A stretch of 64,000 nucleotides of DNA, from contig NZ_BDCD01000002.1 of the NCBI RefSeq assembly GCF_001613325.1, forward strand, positions 186,001-250,000. The letters run 5' to 3'. Within the stretch, counting starts at the first letter, position 1. Each line of letters begins with the position of its first letter. Origin of the DNA: Nocardia yamanashiensis NBRC 100130. GTDB taxonomy: Bacteria > Actinomycetota > Actinomycetes > Mycobacteriales > Mycobacteriaceae. Under the pieces are notes generated by a model. The model did not search any database and was not told the origin of the DNA. It worked only from the letters and a program-made list of their open reading frames with translations. Below, one piece after another: positions 6,697 through 15,573 of the stretch. The translations under genes were made by a program, and so were the position numbers.

Positions 6697-9188
6697 TGGG
6701 CCGGGCGACGGTTGACTTCGGTATCGATCTGGGCACCACCAACAGCGCCGTGGCGGTGCTGCGTGGCGTCGACGCCGAGGTGATCAAGAACAACGAGGAT
6801 GCCGATACCACCCCCTCGGCGGTGTGGATCGACAAGCGCGACCGCCTGCGGGTGGGCCGGGCGGCCAAGGAGCGCGGCGAATCCGATCCGGACAACACCG
6901 CCGCCGAGTTCAAACTGCGTATGGGCACCGCGGGGGAGTCGGTCCGATTCGCCGCCGCCGGACGCGAACTCACCCCGCAACAGCTGTCGGCGGAGGTGCT
7001 GAAGTCCTTGCGCGCGGATGTGCAGCAGCGCCTGGGTGAGGAGATCGAAGCCGCGGTGGTGACCGTCCCGGCCGCCTTCGACATGAGCGCCTGCGATGCC
7101 ACCCGCGCCGCCGCCCAGGCCGCCGGACTGCGCTTCTCGCCGCTGTTGCAGGAGCCGACCGCCGCCGCCCTGGCCTACGGTTTCCAATCGGCCGGCGACA
7201 ACGAGCGCTGGCTGGTGTACGACTTCGGCGGCGGCACCTTCGACGCCGCCATCATCCAGTTGCGCGACGGTGAGTTCACGGTGCTCAACCATCGCGGCGA
7301 CAACTATCTGGGCGGCAAGCTCATCGACTGGGCGATCGTGGACGAGCTGCTGATTCCGGCCGCCCGCACCGAATTCGGGCTGCCGGATCTGTCCCGGGGC
7401 AATCCGCGCTGGCATGCGGTGGTGAGCAAGCTCAAGCTCAATGCCGAGAAGGCGAAGGTCGCGCTGTCGCGGTCGGCGTCGGCGGATATCGAGATCGAGC
7501 TCGAGGACGAGAGCGGGCAGCGGTTCGAGTTCTACTACGAGCTGAAGCGCGCCGATGTGGAGCGGCTGACCGAACCGCTGCTCACCCGCTCGGTGAACCT
7601 GTGCCGCAAGGCGCTCGACGAGGCGCATCTCGCGCCCGGCGATATCGGCAAGCTCATCCTGGTCGGCGGGCCCACCCTGTCGCCGACCTTGCGCGAGCAT
7701 CTCGCGGATCCGGCGCGCGGGCTGGGCATTCCGCTCGACTTCAGCCAGGACCCGCTGACCGTGGTCGCGCGCGGTGCGGCCATTTTCGCTGGTACGCAAC
7801 GGATTCCGCAGGATTCCGCACCGGTGGCCGCGCCCGGCGGGTTCACCGTGCAATTGGAATACCAGCCGGTCGGACCCGACCGGGAACCCCTGGTGGTCGG
7901 CCGGATCGCGGGCGCCGACGCCACCGTCCCCGCCGGCCTGAGCGTCGAACTGGTCAATGCCGCCGCCCGCCCGCCGTGGCGCAGCGGCAAGGTGCCGGTC
8001 GCCGACACCGGCGTCTTCGCCACCACCCTGTGGGCGGATACCGGGCGCGCCAACACCTTCGACATCGAACTCACCGACGCCTCCGGCCTGCGCCGCGCGC
8101 TCACCCCCGACACGCTGACCTATACCGTCGGCGCGGTCGAGACCAATCCGCCGCTCATCCACACCATCAGCGTCGGGCTGTCGGACAACACCACCGTCCC
8201 GCTCATCGAGCGCAATACCCCGCTGCCCACCCGGGCGCGCAAACGCCTGCGCACCGCGGTGCCGCTGAACCGGGGCGCCACCCGCGCGGGTGTCATCCGG
8301 ATCCCGGTGCTGGAGGGCGAATACGCGCGCGCCGACCGCAATCGCACCATCGGCCGCCTCGACATCACCGCCGACCAGATCGAGCGCAATGTACCGGCGG
8401 GCAGCGAGATCGAGGTGACGGTGGAGATCGACGCCTCCCGGCTGATGATCGCCCGCGCCTACCTGCCCTACCTGGACGCCGAATTCGAGGACGTCATCGA
8501 CCTGCACACCGAAACCCGCCCGGACGCCGCCGAATTGCGCAAACTGGCCGCGGTCGAGGCGGAACGGCTGGCGGCGGTGCGCAAACGGCACGCCGAGGTC
8601 GGCAATCCCACGTCGGAACTGCTGTTGTTCCGGCTGGAACAGGAGAAGACGGTCGCCGACACCGAACAGCTGATCGCCGCCGCGGCCACCGACCCGGATG
8701 CCGCGGTGGCCGCCGATCAGCGGCTGCGGGATCTGCGCGCCACCATCGACGAGGCCGAGGACGAACTGCTGTGGCCGAGCCTGGTGGCCAAGGCGAACGA
8801 GATGCTCGATTACATTCGCCGCCGGGTGGACCGGATCGGCGAGGAGATGTACCGGCTGGAACTCGACCAGCACGAGGTCTCGGTGCGCAGCGCCATCGAG
8901 GCGCACGAACCGGATCTGCTGCGCCAGCGCACCTCCGAACTGTCCGGGCTGCTGCGGCGGATCCTGGACTACACCGGTGAGCTGGAGGTGATCATCTTCG
9001 ACAGCCTCTGCGAGCACCGGCACGCCATGGTGGACATCGTCGCGGCCGACGCGCTGATCGCGGACGGACGGGACGCCGCCGCGAACTACGACTACAGCCG
9101 GCTGCGCGGGATCAATACCCGGTTGCGGCAGCTGCTCTCGGAGCTGCCGCCCGAGCCGGATCCGTTCAGCACCATCCGGAAGGCCTAG
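6696..9188 (+). CDS. Non-canonical Hsp70 family chaperone with extra domain
   Basis: An 830-residue Hsp70 (DnaK is about 620). The ATPase domain is intact: DFGIDLGTTNSAVAVL near residue 7, YDFGGGTFDAAI near 175 and LILVGGPTLSPTLREHL near 320. An extra ~100-residue beta-rich segment (about 380-480) is inserted where DnaK has a short DLLLLD-type linker. A recognisable substrate-binding beta domain follows (PLIERNTPLPTRARKR, then GEYARADRNRTIGRLDI and IEVTVEIDA, about 486-605), and then ~220 helical residues, longer than the usual lid. The altered linker suggests altered allostery. It is probably dedicated to the membrane Sel1 protein and GrpE-like partner in its operon; clients are unknown. Confidence 0.88.
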   Translation: MGRATVDFGIDLGTTNSAVAVLRGVDAEVIKNNEDADTTPSAVWIDKRDRLRVGRAAKERGESDPDNTAAEFKLRMGTAGESVRFAAAGRELTPQQLSAEVLKSLRADVQQRLGEEIEAAVVTVPAAFDMSACDATRAAAQAAGLRFSPLLQEPTAAALAYGFQSAGDNERWLVYDFGGGTFDAAIIQLRDGEFTVLNHRGDNYLGGKLIDWAIVDELLIPAARTEFGLPDLSRGNPRWHAVVSKLKLNAEKAKVALSRSASADIEIELEDESGQRFEFYYELKRADVERLTEPLLTRSVNLCRKALDEAHLAPGDIGKLILVGGPTLSPTLREHLADPARGLGIPLDFSQDPLTVVARGAAIFAGTQRIPQDSAPVAAPGGFTVQLEYQPVGPDREPLVVGRIAGADATVPAGLSVELVNAAARPPWRSGKVPVADTGVFATTLWADTGRANTFDIELTDASGLRRALTPDTLTYTVGAVETNPPLIHTISVGLSDNTTVPLIERNTPLPTRARKRLRTAVPLNRGATRAGVIRIPVLEGEYARADRNRTIGRLDITADQIERNVPAGSEIEVTVEIDASRLMIARAYLPYLDAEFEDVIDLHTETRPDAAELRKLAAVEAERLAAVRKRHAEVGNPTSELLLFRLEQEKTVADTEQLIAAAATDPDAAVAADQRLRDLRATIDEAEDELLWPSLVAKANEMLDYIRRRVDRIGEEMYRLELDQHEVSVRSAIEAHEPDLLRQRTSELSGLLRRILDYTGELEVIIFDSLCEHRHAMVDIVAADALIADGRDAAANYDYSRLRGINTRLRQLLSELPPEPDPFSTIRKA

Positions 9189-9253
9189 CGCGCATTGAAC
9201 TCCGGCCCCTCGTCGTCCGTGGATGGGGAGGAGGGGGACCGCAGGAGGACACC

Positions 9254-9628
9254 ATGCGCACCACGCCCGAATCCCGCCGCACGCTATCCGGCTGGCTGCT
9301 CGCATTTCTGCTGTTGCTGGCGACCGTCGCGTGCGGCGGTTCCGGTGGCGGCGACAGCACCGAGACCAGCGCCGCGGCCGGGGCCGTGCAGATCGTCATG
9401 AGCGGCAACAAGTTCCAGGTGCCCGCCACCGTCGCCCCGGGCGCGACGGTGACCCTGGTGAACAAGGACAAGGTGGAGCACAGCGTCACCTCCACCCAGT
9501 CCGGGCTGTTCGACGTCGAAGTCGAAGGCGGCGAGACGAAGACGTTCGCCGTGCCCGCCACGGCCGGCAGCTACGCCATCTACTGCCGCTACCACTCGGG
9601 CATGACCGGGACGCTGGTGGTCGGCTAG
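9254..9628 (+). CDS. Cupredoxin-domain lipoprotein
   Basis: A 124-residue exported protein: signal peptide with LLLLATVAC lipobox (Cys lipidated), a Gly/Ser linker, then a plastocyanin/azurin-like beta-barrel of ~95 residues. Copper ligands of a type 1 site are all visible: His in VEHSVTS, then Cys, His and Met in YCRYHSGMTG. AGGAGG lies upstream of the ATG. It is likely a surface-attached electron carrier or copper-binding protein. It is separated by 65 bp from the Hsp70 operon and 100 bp from the P450 operon and seems to be its own unit, although electron donation to a redox enzyme nearby cannot be excluded. Confidence 0.88.
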   Translation: MRTTPESRRTLSGWLLAFLLLLATVACGGSGGGDSTETSAAAGAVQIVMSGNKFQVPATVAPGATVTLVNKDKVEHSVTSTQSGLFDVEVEGGETKTFAVPATAGSYAIYCRYHSGMTGTLVVG

Positions 9629-9672
9629 CCGACGGGTTTCGGACCGATCCCGGAGTGACCCTTGCCACAGTT

Positions 9673-9688
9673 GGTACGTCGGCGTACC
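9673..9688. promoter_or_regulatory. Operator-like palindrome 1 before P450 operon
   Basis: GGTACG-TCGG-CGTACC, perfect 6-bp arms, 41 bases before the P450 start. It forms a pair with the next palindrome, centres 24 bp apart. It probably binds the TetR regulator encoded at the operon end (inferred). Confidence 0.6.
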
Positions 9689-9696
9689 GTGAGGGC

Positions 9697-9712
9697 GGTA
9701 CATAGGGGTACC
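9697..9712. promoter_or_regulatory. Operator-like palindrome 2 before P450 operon
   Basis: GGTAC-ATAGGG-GTACC, same half-site and overall length as the palindrome at 9673-9688. It ends 16 bases before the P450 start codon, so occupancy would block transcription or initiation. Confidence 0.6.
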
Positions 9713-9728
9713 AGGCTGGGAGTGGCTG

Positions 9729-11075
9729 ATGACCACAGTGAAATTGCCCGCGGGACCGTCGACGCCGGGAATCGTTCAGGCCGTGGAGATTCTCGCGGGC
9801 CGGACGCGGGCGTGGCGGCGACTGCATCGGAAATACGGGTCCGCGTTCATGATCCGGATGCCGCGGTTCGGGCCGACGGTGGTGATCTCCGAACCGTCCG
9901 AGGTGCGCACGCTGTTCACCGCGAGCAGCGACCTGGCCGACAATATCGACGTCAATCTCGGCCAATTCCTCGGTCCGGGTTCGCTTTTCGCGCTGCGCGC
10001 CGACGAGCACAAGAAGGAACGCAAGCTGCTCGCCCCGCCGTTCCACGGGCGGCGGCTGGCGGTATACGAAGAGCTCATCGAGGCGGAAGCCGTCCGGGAA
10101 ATGGCGGCCTGGCCGTCCGGGCGCGAATTCGCGACCATGGATTCGATGATGCGGATCACCCTGAACGTGATCCTGCGCGCCGTATTCGGCGCCGAGGGAA
10201 CCGAATTCGAGCAATTGCGGACGCTGCTGCCGAAACTGGTGTTGATCGGGTCGGCGCTGGCGGCCATTCCGGTGCCGCGGCGATTCCTCGGGCGGTACGG
10301 GCCGTGGGGACGGTTCGCGGAGTACCGGCGGCAGTACGACGAGATCGTGGCGGGCCTGATCGCGCGCGGCGCGGCCGATCCCGCGCTGAGCGAACGGCAC
10401 GACATCCTCGCCATGCTGTTGCAGGCGCGCTACGACGACGGTTCGGCCATGACGCGACAGGAGGTCGCCGACGAACTGCTGACCCTGCTGACCGCCGGGC
10501 ACGAGACCACCGCCACCTCGCTGGCCTGGACCGTCGAGCGGCTGCGGCGGCATCCCGAGCTGCTGAATCGGCTGGTCGCGGAAGCCGATTCGGGCGGGTC
10601 GGCGCTGCGCGAGGCCACCCTGCTGGAAGTGCAGCGGGTGCGGCCGGTGATCGATTCGACGCTGCGCAAGGTGCGCGCCGAGACCATGCAGCTCGGCCGG
10701 TGGACGCTGCCGCGCGGGCAGCACGTGATGGTCAGCATCCGGCTCATGCACGACAACGAGGAACTGTTCCCGAACGCGCAGGCCTTCGACCCGGATCGGT
10801 TCGTCGGGGCGCGGCCCGGGACGTTCAGCTGGATTCCGTTCGGCGGCGGTGCGCGGCGCTGCATCGGGGCGTCGTTCGCGACCATGGAGATGAACATCGT
10901 CCTGCGCACGCTGCTACGGGATTTCACCCTCGAGCCCACCGACGCGCCGGACGAACGCGTCCACTTCCGGGGCGTGGCCCTGGTGCCCGCCAAGAAGGGC
11001 CGCGCGGTGGTGTACCGCCGCGCCCCGAAACCCCTGGTGGACAGCGAGACTCGCGCCGAGGAAGTGAACGCATGA
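9729..11075 (+). CDS. Cytochrome P450
   Basis: Haem monooxygenase of 448 residues, full family length, no signal or membrane anchor. Seen are the I-helix oxygen-activation motif LTAGHETTATSLAW, the ExxR motif EVQRVRP and the Cys-ligand loop FGGGARRCIGASFA. The N-terminal part (LPAGPSTP, FGPTVVISEPSEV) resembles mycobacterial CYP135/CYP138-type enzymes (recalled, not searched). First gene of a coupled operon; its stop overlaps the hydrolase start by ATGA. It likely hydroxylates a lipophilic ring or chain that the Baeyer-Villiger enzyme and hydrolase further down process. The redox partner is not encoded in the operon. Confidence 0.93.
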   Translation: MTTVKLPAGPSTPGIVQAVEILAGRTRAWRRLHRKYGSAFMIRMPRFGPTVVISEPSEVRTLFTASSDLADNIDVNLGQFLGPGSLFALRADEHKKERKLLAPPFHGRRLAVYEELIEAEAVREMAAWPSGREFATMDSMMRITLNVILRAVFGAEGTEFEQLRTLLPKLVLIGSALAAIPVPRRFLGRYGPWGRFAEYRRQYDEIVAGLIARGAADPALSERHDILAMLLQARYDDGSAMTRQEVADELLTLLTAGHETTATSLAWTVERLRRHPELLNRLVAEADSGGSALREATLLEVQRVRPVIDSTLRKVRAETMQLGRWTLPRGQHVMVSIRLMHDNEELFPNAQAFDPDRFVGARPGTFSWIPFGGGARRCIGASFATMEMNIVLRTLLRDFTLEPTDAPDERVHFRGVALVPAKKGRAVVYRRAPKPLVDSETRAEEVNA

Positions 11076-11983
11076 GCAACGACCGCTTCGCCGACGTCGG
11101 CCGGGGCATCACCCTGGCCTACGAACAACTCGGCGACGACAACGGCATCCCGCTGCTGCTCATCGCCGGACTCGGGCAGCAGCGTCACGAATGGCACGAC
11201 GGCCTGGTGCGGCTGCTCACCGGCCGCGGCTACCAGGTCGTCCGCTTCGACAATCGCGATGTGGGCGCGTCCACCCACGCTACCTTCCGGCCGCCGGGCG
11301 GACTGGATCTGCTGCGGAAGCGCTGGCATCCGGAGCAATACGATCTCGGCGCGCTGGCCGATGACGCCACCGGACTGCTCGACGCGCTCGGCTGGGACTC
11401 CGCGCACCTGGTCGGCATGTCCATGGGCGGCATGATCGGCCAGACCGTCGCCGCCCGGCAACCGCACCGGGTGCGGTCGCTGACCTCGATCTTCTCCACC
11501 AGCGGCGCCGCCCGGGTCGGCCGTCCGGCACTGTCCACCTGGCTGCGCATGGTCGCCAAACCGTCCAGCACCCGCGAACAGCACCTGGACGCGGCCGTGC
11601 GCATGTACCGCCATATCGGTTCCGCCGGTTACCCGTTCGACGAAGCCCTGGTGCGCGCCGTCGCGGGCGAGACCTGGGATCGCGACCCGCGCCCGTCACC
11701 CGGCGTGGGCCGCCAGCTCGCGGGCATCCTGAAATCCGGCGACCGGACTCGCGAACTGCGCACCATCACCGCGCCTACCCTGGTCCTGCACGGTGACCGT
11801 GATCGAATGGTCAACCCGACCGGTGGGGCCGTCACCGCCCAGGCCGTTCCGGGTGCGCGGCTGCACACCCTGCCCGGTATGGGGCACGATCTGCCGGCCG
11901 CGCTGTGGCCCACGCTCGCCGAACTCGTCGACACCCACATCCGCACCGCCGAATCCAGGAGCACCGATGCCCCGAACCTCTAG
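11072..11983 (+). CDS. Alpha/beta hydrolase
   Basis: 303 residues with a complete catalytic triad pattern: nucleophile elbow GMSMGG, acid in HGDRDRM, and His in GMGHDLP; the oxyanion region is LLIAGLGQQRHEW. Cytosolic. It overlaps the P450 stop by 4 bp and the SDR start by 17 bp, so it is translated as part of the operon. In an operon with a Baeyer-Villiger monooxygenase the natural role is hydrolysis of the ester or lactone made by that enzyme (inference). It resembles the LipR position in the mycobacterial mymA operon. The substrate is unknown. Confidence 0.9.
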   Translation: MSNDRFADVGRGITLAYEQLGDDNGIPLLLIAGLGQQRHEWHDGLVRLLTGRGYQVVRFDNRDVGASTHATFRPPGGLDLLRKRWHPEQYDLGALADDATGLLDALGWDSAHLVGMSMGGMIGQTVAARQPHRVRSLTSIFSTSGAARVGRPALSTWLRMVAKPSSTREQHLDAAVRMYRHIGSAGYPFDEALVRAVAGETWDRDPRPSPGVGRQLAGILKSGDRTRELRTITAPTLVLHGDRDRMVNPTGGAVTAQAVPGARLHTLPGMGHDLPAALWPTLAELVDTHIRTAESRSTDAPNL

Positions 11984-12824
11984 GCCCCTGTCCGGACGCC
12001 CGGTAATGATCACCGGGGCGGCCTCCGGCATCGGGCGCGGTCTCGCCCAACTGCTTTCGCGCCGGGGCTCGCCGGTGGCCATCGCCGATATCGACGCCGA
12101 CGGGCTCAAGCAGACCGCGGCCACGCTGAGCGGCCCGGTGCTGACCCGCGTGCTCGATGTGCGCGATGCCGCCGATCAGCTCGCCTTCGCCGGCGAGGTG
12201 CGGGAATGGCTGACCGCGCCCTTGGCGGCGGTGTTCAACAATGCCGGCGTCGCGCTCGGCTCCTCGGTCGCCGATGCGCTGCCGGAGGACGACGAGTGGC
12301 TGCGGCAGATCAACTTCGACGGCGTGGTCAACGGGACCCGGGCCTTCCTGCCGATACTGCTCGAGCAGGACAGCGGGGCCATCGTGAACACCTCCAGCGT
12401 GTACGGGCTGGCCGGGATGCCGTACCAGAGCGCCTACTGCGCTGCGAAATTCGCGGTGCGCGGCTTCACCGAGGCGCTACGGCACGAACTGCGCGGGACC
12501 GGGGTGTCGGCGGTGACCGTGCACCCGGGCGGCATCACCACCAATATCGCGCGCAGTGCCCGGATCCGGACCGACCCGGAGGGGCTGGGCCGCACCAAGG
12601 ACCAGCTGGCCGACGAATTCGAGGCCATGACCATGACCTCGCCGGAGAAAGCGGCCGAAATCATCTGCGGCGGAGTCGAAAAGGGCAAAGCCCGGATTCT
12701 GGTCGGGCCCGACGCCCACCTGTTCGACATCCTCACCCGGGTGACCCCCACCCACTACTACGACGTGCTCGGCTTCGTCATGGCGCGGGCACGGGGCCGG
12801 GCGGCGAAGGGAGCCGGGAAGTGA
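11967..12824 (+). CDS. Short-chain dehydrogenase/reductase
   Basis: 285-residue classical SDR. The cofactor loop is TGAASGIGRG, the NAG motif is NNAGVALG, and the active site has Ser in NTSSVYG with YCAAK carrying catalytic Tyr and Lys. The acidic residue in ADIDAD suggests NAD over NADP. The ATG at 11967 has AGGAG upstream and lies inside the hydrolase gene, while the stop overlaps the next GTG (GTGA). Likely oxidises an alcohol made by the P450 to the ketone used by the Baeyer-Villiger enzyme, an inference from gene order. Confidence 0.92.
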   Translation: MPRTSRPLSGRPVMITGAASGIGRGLAQLLSRRGSPVAIADIDADGLKQTAATLSGPVLTRVLDVRDAADQLAFAGEVREWLTAPLAAVFNNAGVALGSSVADALPEDDEWLRQINFDGVVNGTRAFLPILLEQDSGAIVNTSSVYGLAGMPYQSAYCAAKFAVRGFTEALRHELRGTGVSAVTVHPGGITTNIARSARIRTDPEGLGRTKDQLADEFEAMTMTSPEKAAEIICGGVEKGKARILVGPDAHLFDILTRVTPTHYYDVLGFVMARARGRAAKGAGK

Positions 12825-14305
12825 CCGAACACGTGGACGTGGTGATCGTCGGCGCCGGACTCTCGGGCATCGGGGCGGCGCATCACCTGCAGGACGCGTT
12901 CCCCCAGCGCAGCTACGCCATCCTCGAAGCCCGCGAAACCAGCGGCGGCACTTGGGATCTGTTCCGCTACCCGGGCGTGCGCTCGGACTCCGATATGCAC
13001 ACCCTCGGCTATCGATTCCGGCCGTGGGTGGCAGCCGAAGCCATCGCGGACGGGCCCGCGATTCTCGGCTACATACGCGATACCGCCGCCGACGCGGGCA
13101 TCGACAAGCGAATCCGATACGGGCACAAGGTGATCCGGGCATCCTGGTCGAGCGCGGACGCACGCTGGACGGTGGAGTTCGAGCACGGCGGCGTGCGCTC
13201 ACAGCTCACCTGCTCGTTCCTGTACGTGTGCAGCGGCTACTACCGGTACGACCGCGGCTTCACCCCCGAATTCGACGGAATCGAGGATTTCCGTGGGCAA
13301 CTCGTGCATCCGCAGCAGTGGCCCGAAGACCTCGACTACGCCGGGAAACGGGTGGTGGTGATCGGCAGCGGGGCCACCGCGGTCACGCTGGTACCGGCCA
13401 TGGCCGAAAAGGCCGCGCGGGTCACCATGTTGCAGCGGTCCCCGACCTACATCATGTCGCTGCCCTCGGTGGACGCCGTAGCGACCCGGCTGCGGGAGCT
13501 GCTCGGCCCGCGCCGCGCCTACGCGATCACCCGGTGGAAGAACGTCGCCGTCGGCACCCTCATCTATCAGCTCAGCCAGCGGCGACCGGCCATGATGCGC
13601 AAGTTCATTCGCGGTCAGACGGTCAAGCAGCTGCCGGCCGGATACGACGTGGACACCCACTTCAATCCCGTCTACGACCCGTGGGATCAGCGGCTGTGCC
13701 TGGTGCCGGACGCGGACCTGTTCAAGGCCATCCGGGCGGGCAAGGCGGATGTGGTCACCGATCGCATCGAGAAGTTCACGCCCACCGGGCTGCGGCTGGA
13801 ATCGGGCGCCGAACTCGCGGCCGACATCGTGGTGACCGCGACCGGACTCGACATGCTCGCCTTCGGCGGTATGACCCTCGAAGTCGACGGCCGCACCGTC
13901 GAACTGCCCGAGACCATGGCCTACAAGGGCATGATGCTCAGCGGCGTCCCGAATTTCGCCTTCACCATCGGCTACACCAATGCCTCCTGGACGCTGAAGG
14001 CCGATCTGGTCGCCGAATTCGTCTGCCGCATGCTGCGCCATCTGGATCGCAACGGCTACAGCCACTTCACGCCCTGGCCCGACCCCGCCGTCACGCCCGC
14101 GCCGCTGATGGACTTCCAGGCCGGATACGTGCTGCGCGCCATCGACCGCTTCCCGAAGGCCGGATCGCGGGCCCCGTGGCGGCTGGGCATGAACTACGCG
14201 CAAGACGTGCTCACCCTGCGGCACGGCCGGATCGAGGACGGCACCGTCCGGTTCGCACACCGGACCGCGGTCCCGGAAAGGGAGAAACTACCCTGGTCGT
14301 CGTGA
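12821..14305 (+). CDS. Baeyer-Villiger flavin monooxygenase, EthA/MymA-like
   Basis: 494 residues. It has two Rossmann motifs, GAGLSG for FAD near residue 11 and GSGATAV for NADPH near 180, and between them the Baeyer-Villiger fingerprint ending VHPQQWPEDLDY. The first 60 residues (VDVVIVGAGLSG, GGTWDLFRYPGVRSDSDM) match the mycobacterial EthA and MymA group closely from memory. The enzyme inserts oxygen next to a ketone to give an ester or lactone. Unlike M. tuberculosis ethA, it is embedded in a P450-hydrolase-SDR operon, a setting closer to mymA. It could activate thioamide prodrugs as EthA does, but that is untested. Stop overlaps the TetR start (GTGA). Confidence 0.92.
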   Translation: MTEHVDVVIVGAGLSGIGAAHHLQDAFPQRSYAILEARETSGGTWDLFRYPGVRSDSDMHTLGYRFRPWVAAEAIADGPAILGYIRDTAADAGIDKRIRYGHKVIRASWSSADARWTVEFEHGGVRSQLTCSFLYVCSGYYRYDRGFTPEFDGIEDFRGQLVHPQQWPEDLDYAGKRVVVIGSGATAVTLVPAMAEKAARVTMLQRSPTYIMSLPSVDAVATRLRELLGPRRAYAITRWKNVAVGTLIYQLSQRRPAMMRKFIRGQTVKQLPAGYDVDTHFNPVYDPWDQRLCLVPDADLFKAIRAGKADVVTDRIEKFTPTGLRLESGAELAADIVVTATGLDMLAFGGMTLEVDGRTVELPETMAYKGMMLSGVPNFAFTIGYTNASWTLKADLVAEFVCRMLRHLDRNGYSHFTPWPDPAVTPAPLMDFQAGYVLRAIDRFPKAGSRAPWRLGMNYAQDVLTLRHGRIEDGTVRFAHRTAVPEREKLPWSS

Positions 14306-14910
14306 CCCGAGCCGAGCCGATCAGCAACGCCGTCGCCGAATCCGCTTTCCGGCGGCGGCTGTTGGAAGGCATGGCCGAGGCGGTGCGCGAACGCGGCTAC
14401 AAGGACGCCACGGTCGCCGACGTGGTGCGGGCCGCCCGCACCTCGCGGCGCACCTTCTACGAGCACTTCGCCGACAAGCAGGCCTGTTTCATCGCACTGC
14501 TGGGCGAACGCAACGGTGACACGGTGCGCGAGATCTACGCCGCGGTGGATCCGTCCGCGCCCTGGCGCACCCAGATCCAGCAGGCGGTGCAGGCGTGGAT
14601 CGGGGCGTCCAAACAGGACACCTCGATCACCCTGGCCTGGATTCGCGACACCCCGGCGCTGGGGGAGCGGGCCAGCCAGCTGCATCACGAAGCCGCCGAC
14701 GCGTTCATCGACCTGATCCAGAACCTCACCGCCACACCGGCTTTCCACTCCGCCGGACTGCATCCGCCGACCCGGCAGATGGCGACCATCCTCTACGGCG
14801 GGTTCCGGGAACTGATCGCCTCCACCGTGGAGGCGGGGCGCGATATCGACGAGATCATCCCCGTCGCGGTGGAAACCGCCATCGCGCTGGTCGGGCCGCG
14901 CCCGGAATAG
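14302..14910 (+). CDS. TetR family regulator of the P450 operon
   Basis: 202 residues with an N-terminal helix-turn-helix of TetR type (VADVVRAARTSRRTFYEHF, about residues 36-55) and a variable helical ligand domain. The GTG start overlaps the monooxygenase stop, so it is the fifth gene of the coupled operon and presumably senses the pathway substrate. The paired GGTAC palindromes at 9673-9712 are the obvious candidate operator. It does not look like EthR beyond the shared fold. Overlapping translation would make expression self-limiting. Confidence 0.9.
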   Translation: MTRAEPISNAVAESAFRRRLLEGMAEAVRERGYKDATVADVVRAARTSRRTFYEHFADKQACFIALLGERNGDTVREIYAAVDPSAPWRTQIQQAVQAWIGASKQDTSITLAWIRDTPALGERASQLHHEAADAFIDLIQNLTATPAFHSAGLHPPTRQMATILYGGFRELIASTVEAGRDIDEIIPVAVETAIALVGPRPE

Positions 14911-14913
14911 CCC

Positions 14914-15522
14914 TCACCCCGCCGACGCGGTGAGCAGGTCGATGGTCAGCTCGAAGGCCGCGTCCACCCGCTCCCGGTCGCCCGTGGTGAGTAGATCCAA
15001 TTGCAGCCCGCGCACCTGGGCGAGCACGAAAGTCGCGGTGCTGGAAACGGATTCGGCGGGCCAGCCGTAACGCTCCAGCTCGGTCTCGATGAGCGTGAGC
15101 CAATCGGTGGCCAGCCGGGCCAGCGGACCGGCGGGGGTGTGGGCGCCGGCCGCGACCAGTTCGAACAGCACCAGGAACTGGCGTTGCTCACGCGGCTGGC
15201 ACAGCAGCCGCCAGGCGGCGCGCAGCAGCTCCTGGGCGGATTCGGCGGTGCGGATCTCCGGGGTGAACAGGCGGCGCTCGAAATCGACGCGAATGTTCTC
15301 CAGCACCTCGGCGATGAGCGCGTCCCGGGTCGCGAAATGCCGGATCAGGGTGGCGTGGCTGACGCCCAGCGCCTGCGCGACCGGGCGCAGCGAGAAATCC
15401 CGCACCCCGTTCTCGAGCACGTATTCGGTAGCGGCGGCGAGCAATTCGGGGCGGCGATGCTGGAACCGCAGCCTGCGGCCGTCGATTCTGGTTTCGGGAT
15501 TCGCCGCCGGTTCCGGGGTCAC
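14914..15522 (-). CDS. TetR family regulator divergent from amidase
   Basis: 202 residues. The helix-turn-helix is LRPVAQALGVSHATLIRHFATRD at about residues 44-66, followed by a helical C-terminal domain of AcrR-like character. The start is a GTG; the Shine-Dalgarno is weak. It is transcribed away from the amidase across a 126-bp gap holding a perfect 14-bp palindrome, the usual layout of a local autorepressor. It is tail-to-tail with the previous TetR (3 bp apart) and belongs to a different unit. Confidence 0.88.
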   Translation of the reverse strand: MTPEPAANPETRIDGRRLRFQHRRPELLAAATEYVLENGVRDFSLRPVAQALGVSHATLIRHFATRDALIAEVLENIRVDFERRLFTPEIRTAESAQELLRAAWRLLCQPREQRQFLVLFELVAAGAHTPAGPLARLATDWLTLIETELERYGWPAESVSSTATFVLAQVRGLQLDLLTTGDRERVDAAFELTIDLLTASAG

Positions 15523-15573
15523 GGGTGGAAGCCTAGTGGGATCGGGGTGCGCGGCGAAATTTTCCGTTCCAAA

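Noticed and set aside
6153..9305. A 1050-codon open frame on the minus strand across the GrpE-like and Hsp70 genes
   Set aside because: Its translation is low-complexity (Gly, Arg, Gln, His) with no motifs, and it mirrors a recognisable Hsp70. It is an artefact of third-position GC.
14302..14910. EthR identity for the TetR next to the EthA-like monooxygenase
   Set aside because: Outside the helix-turn-helix it does not match EthR as recalled, and it is co-directional at the operon end and not divergent.
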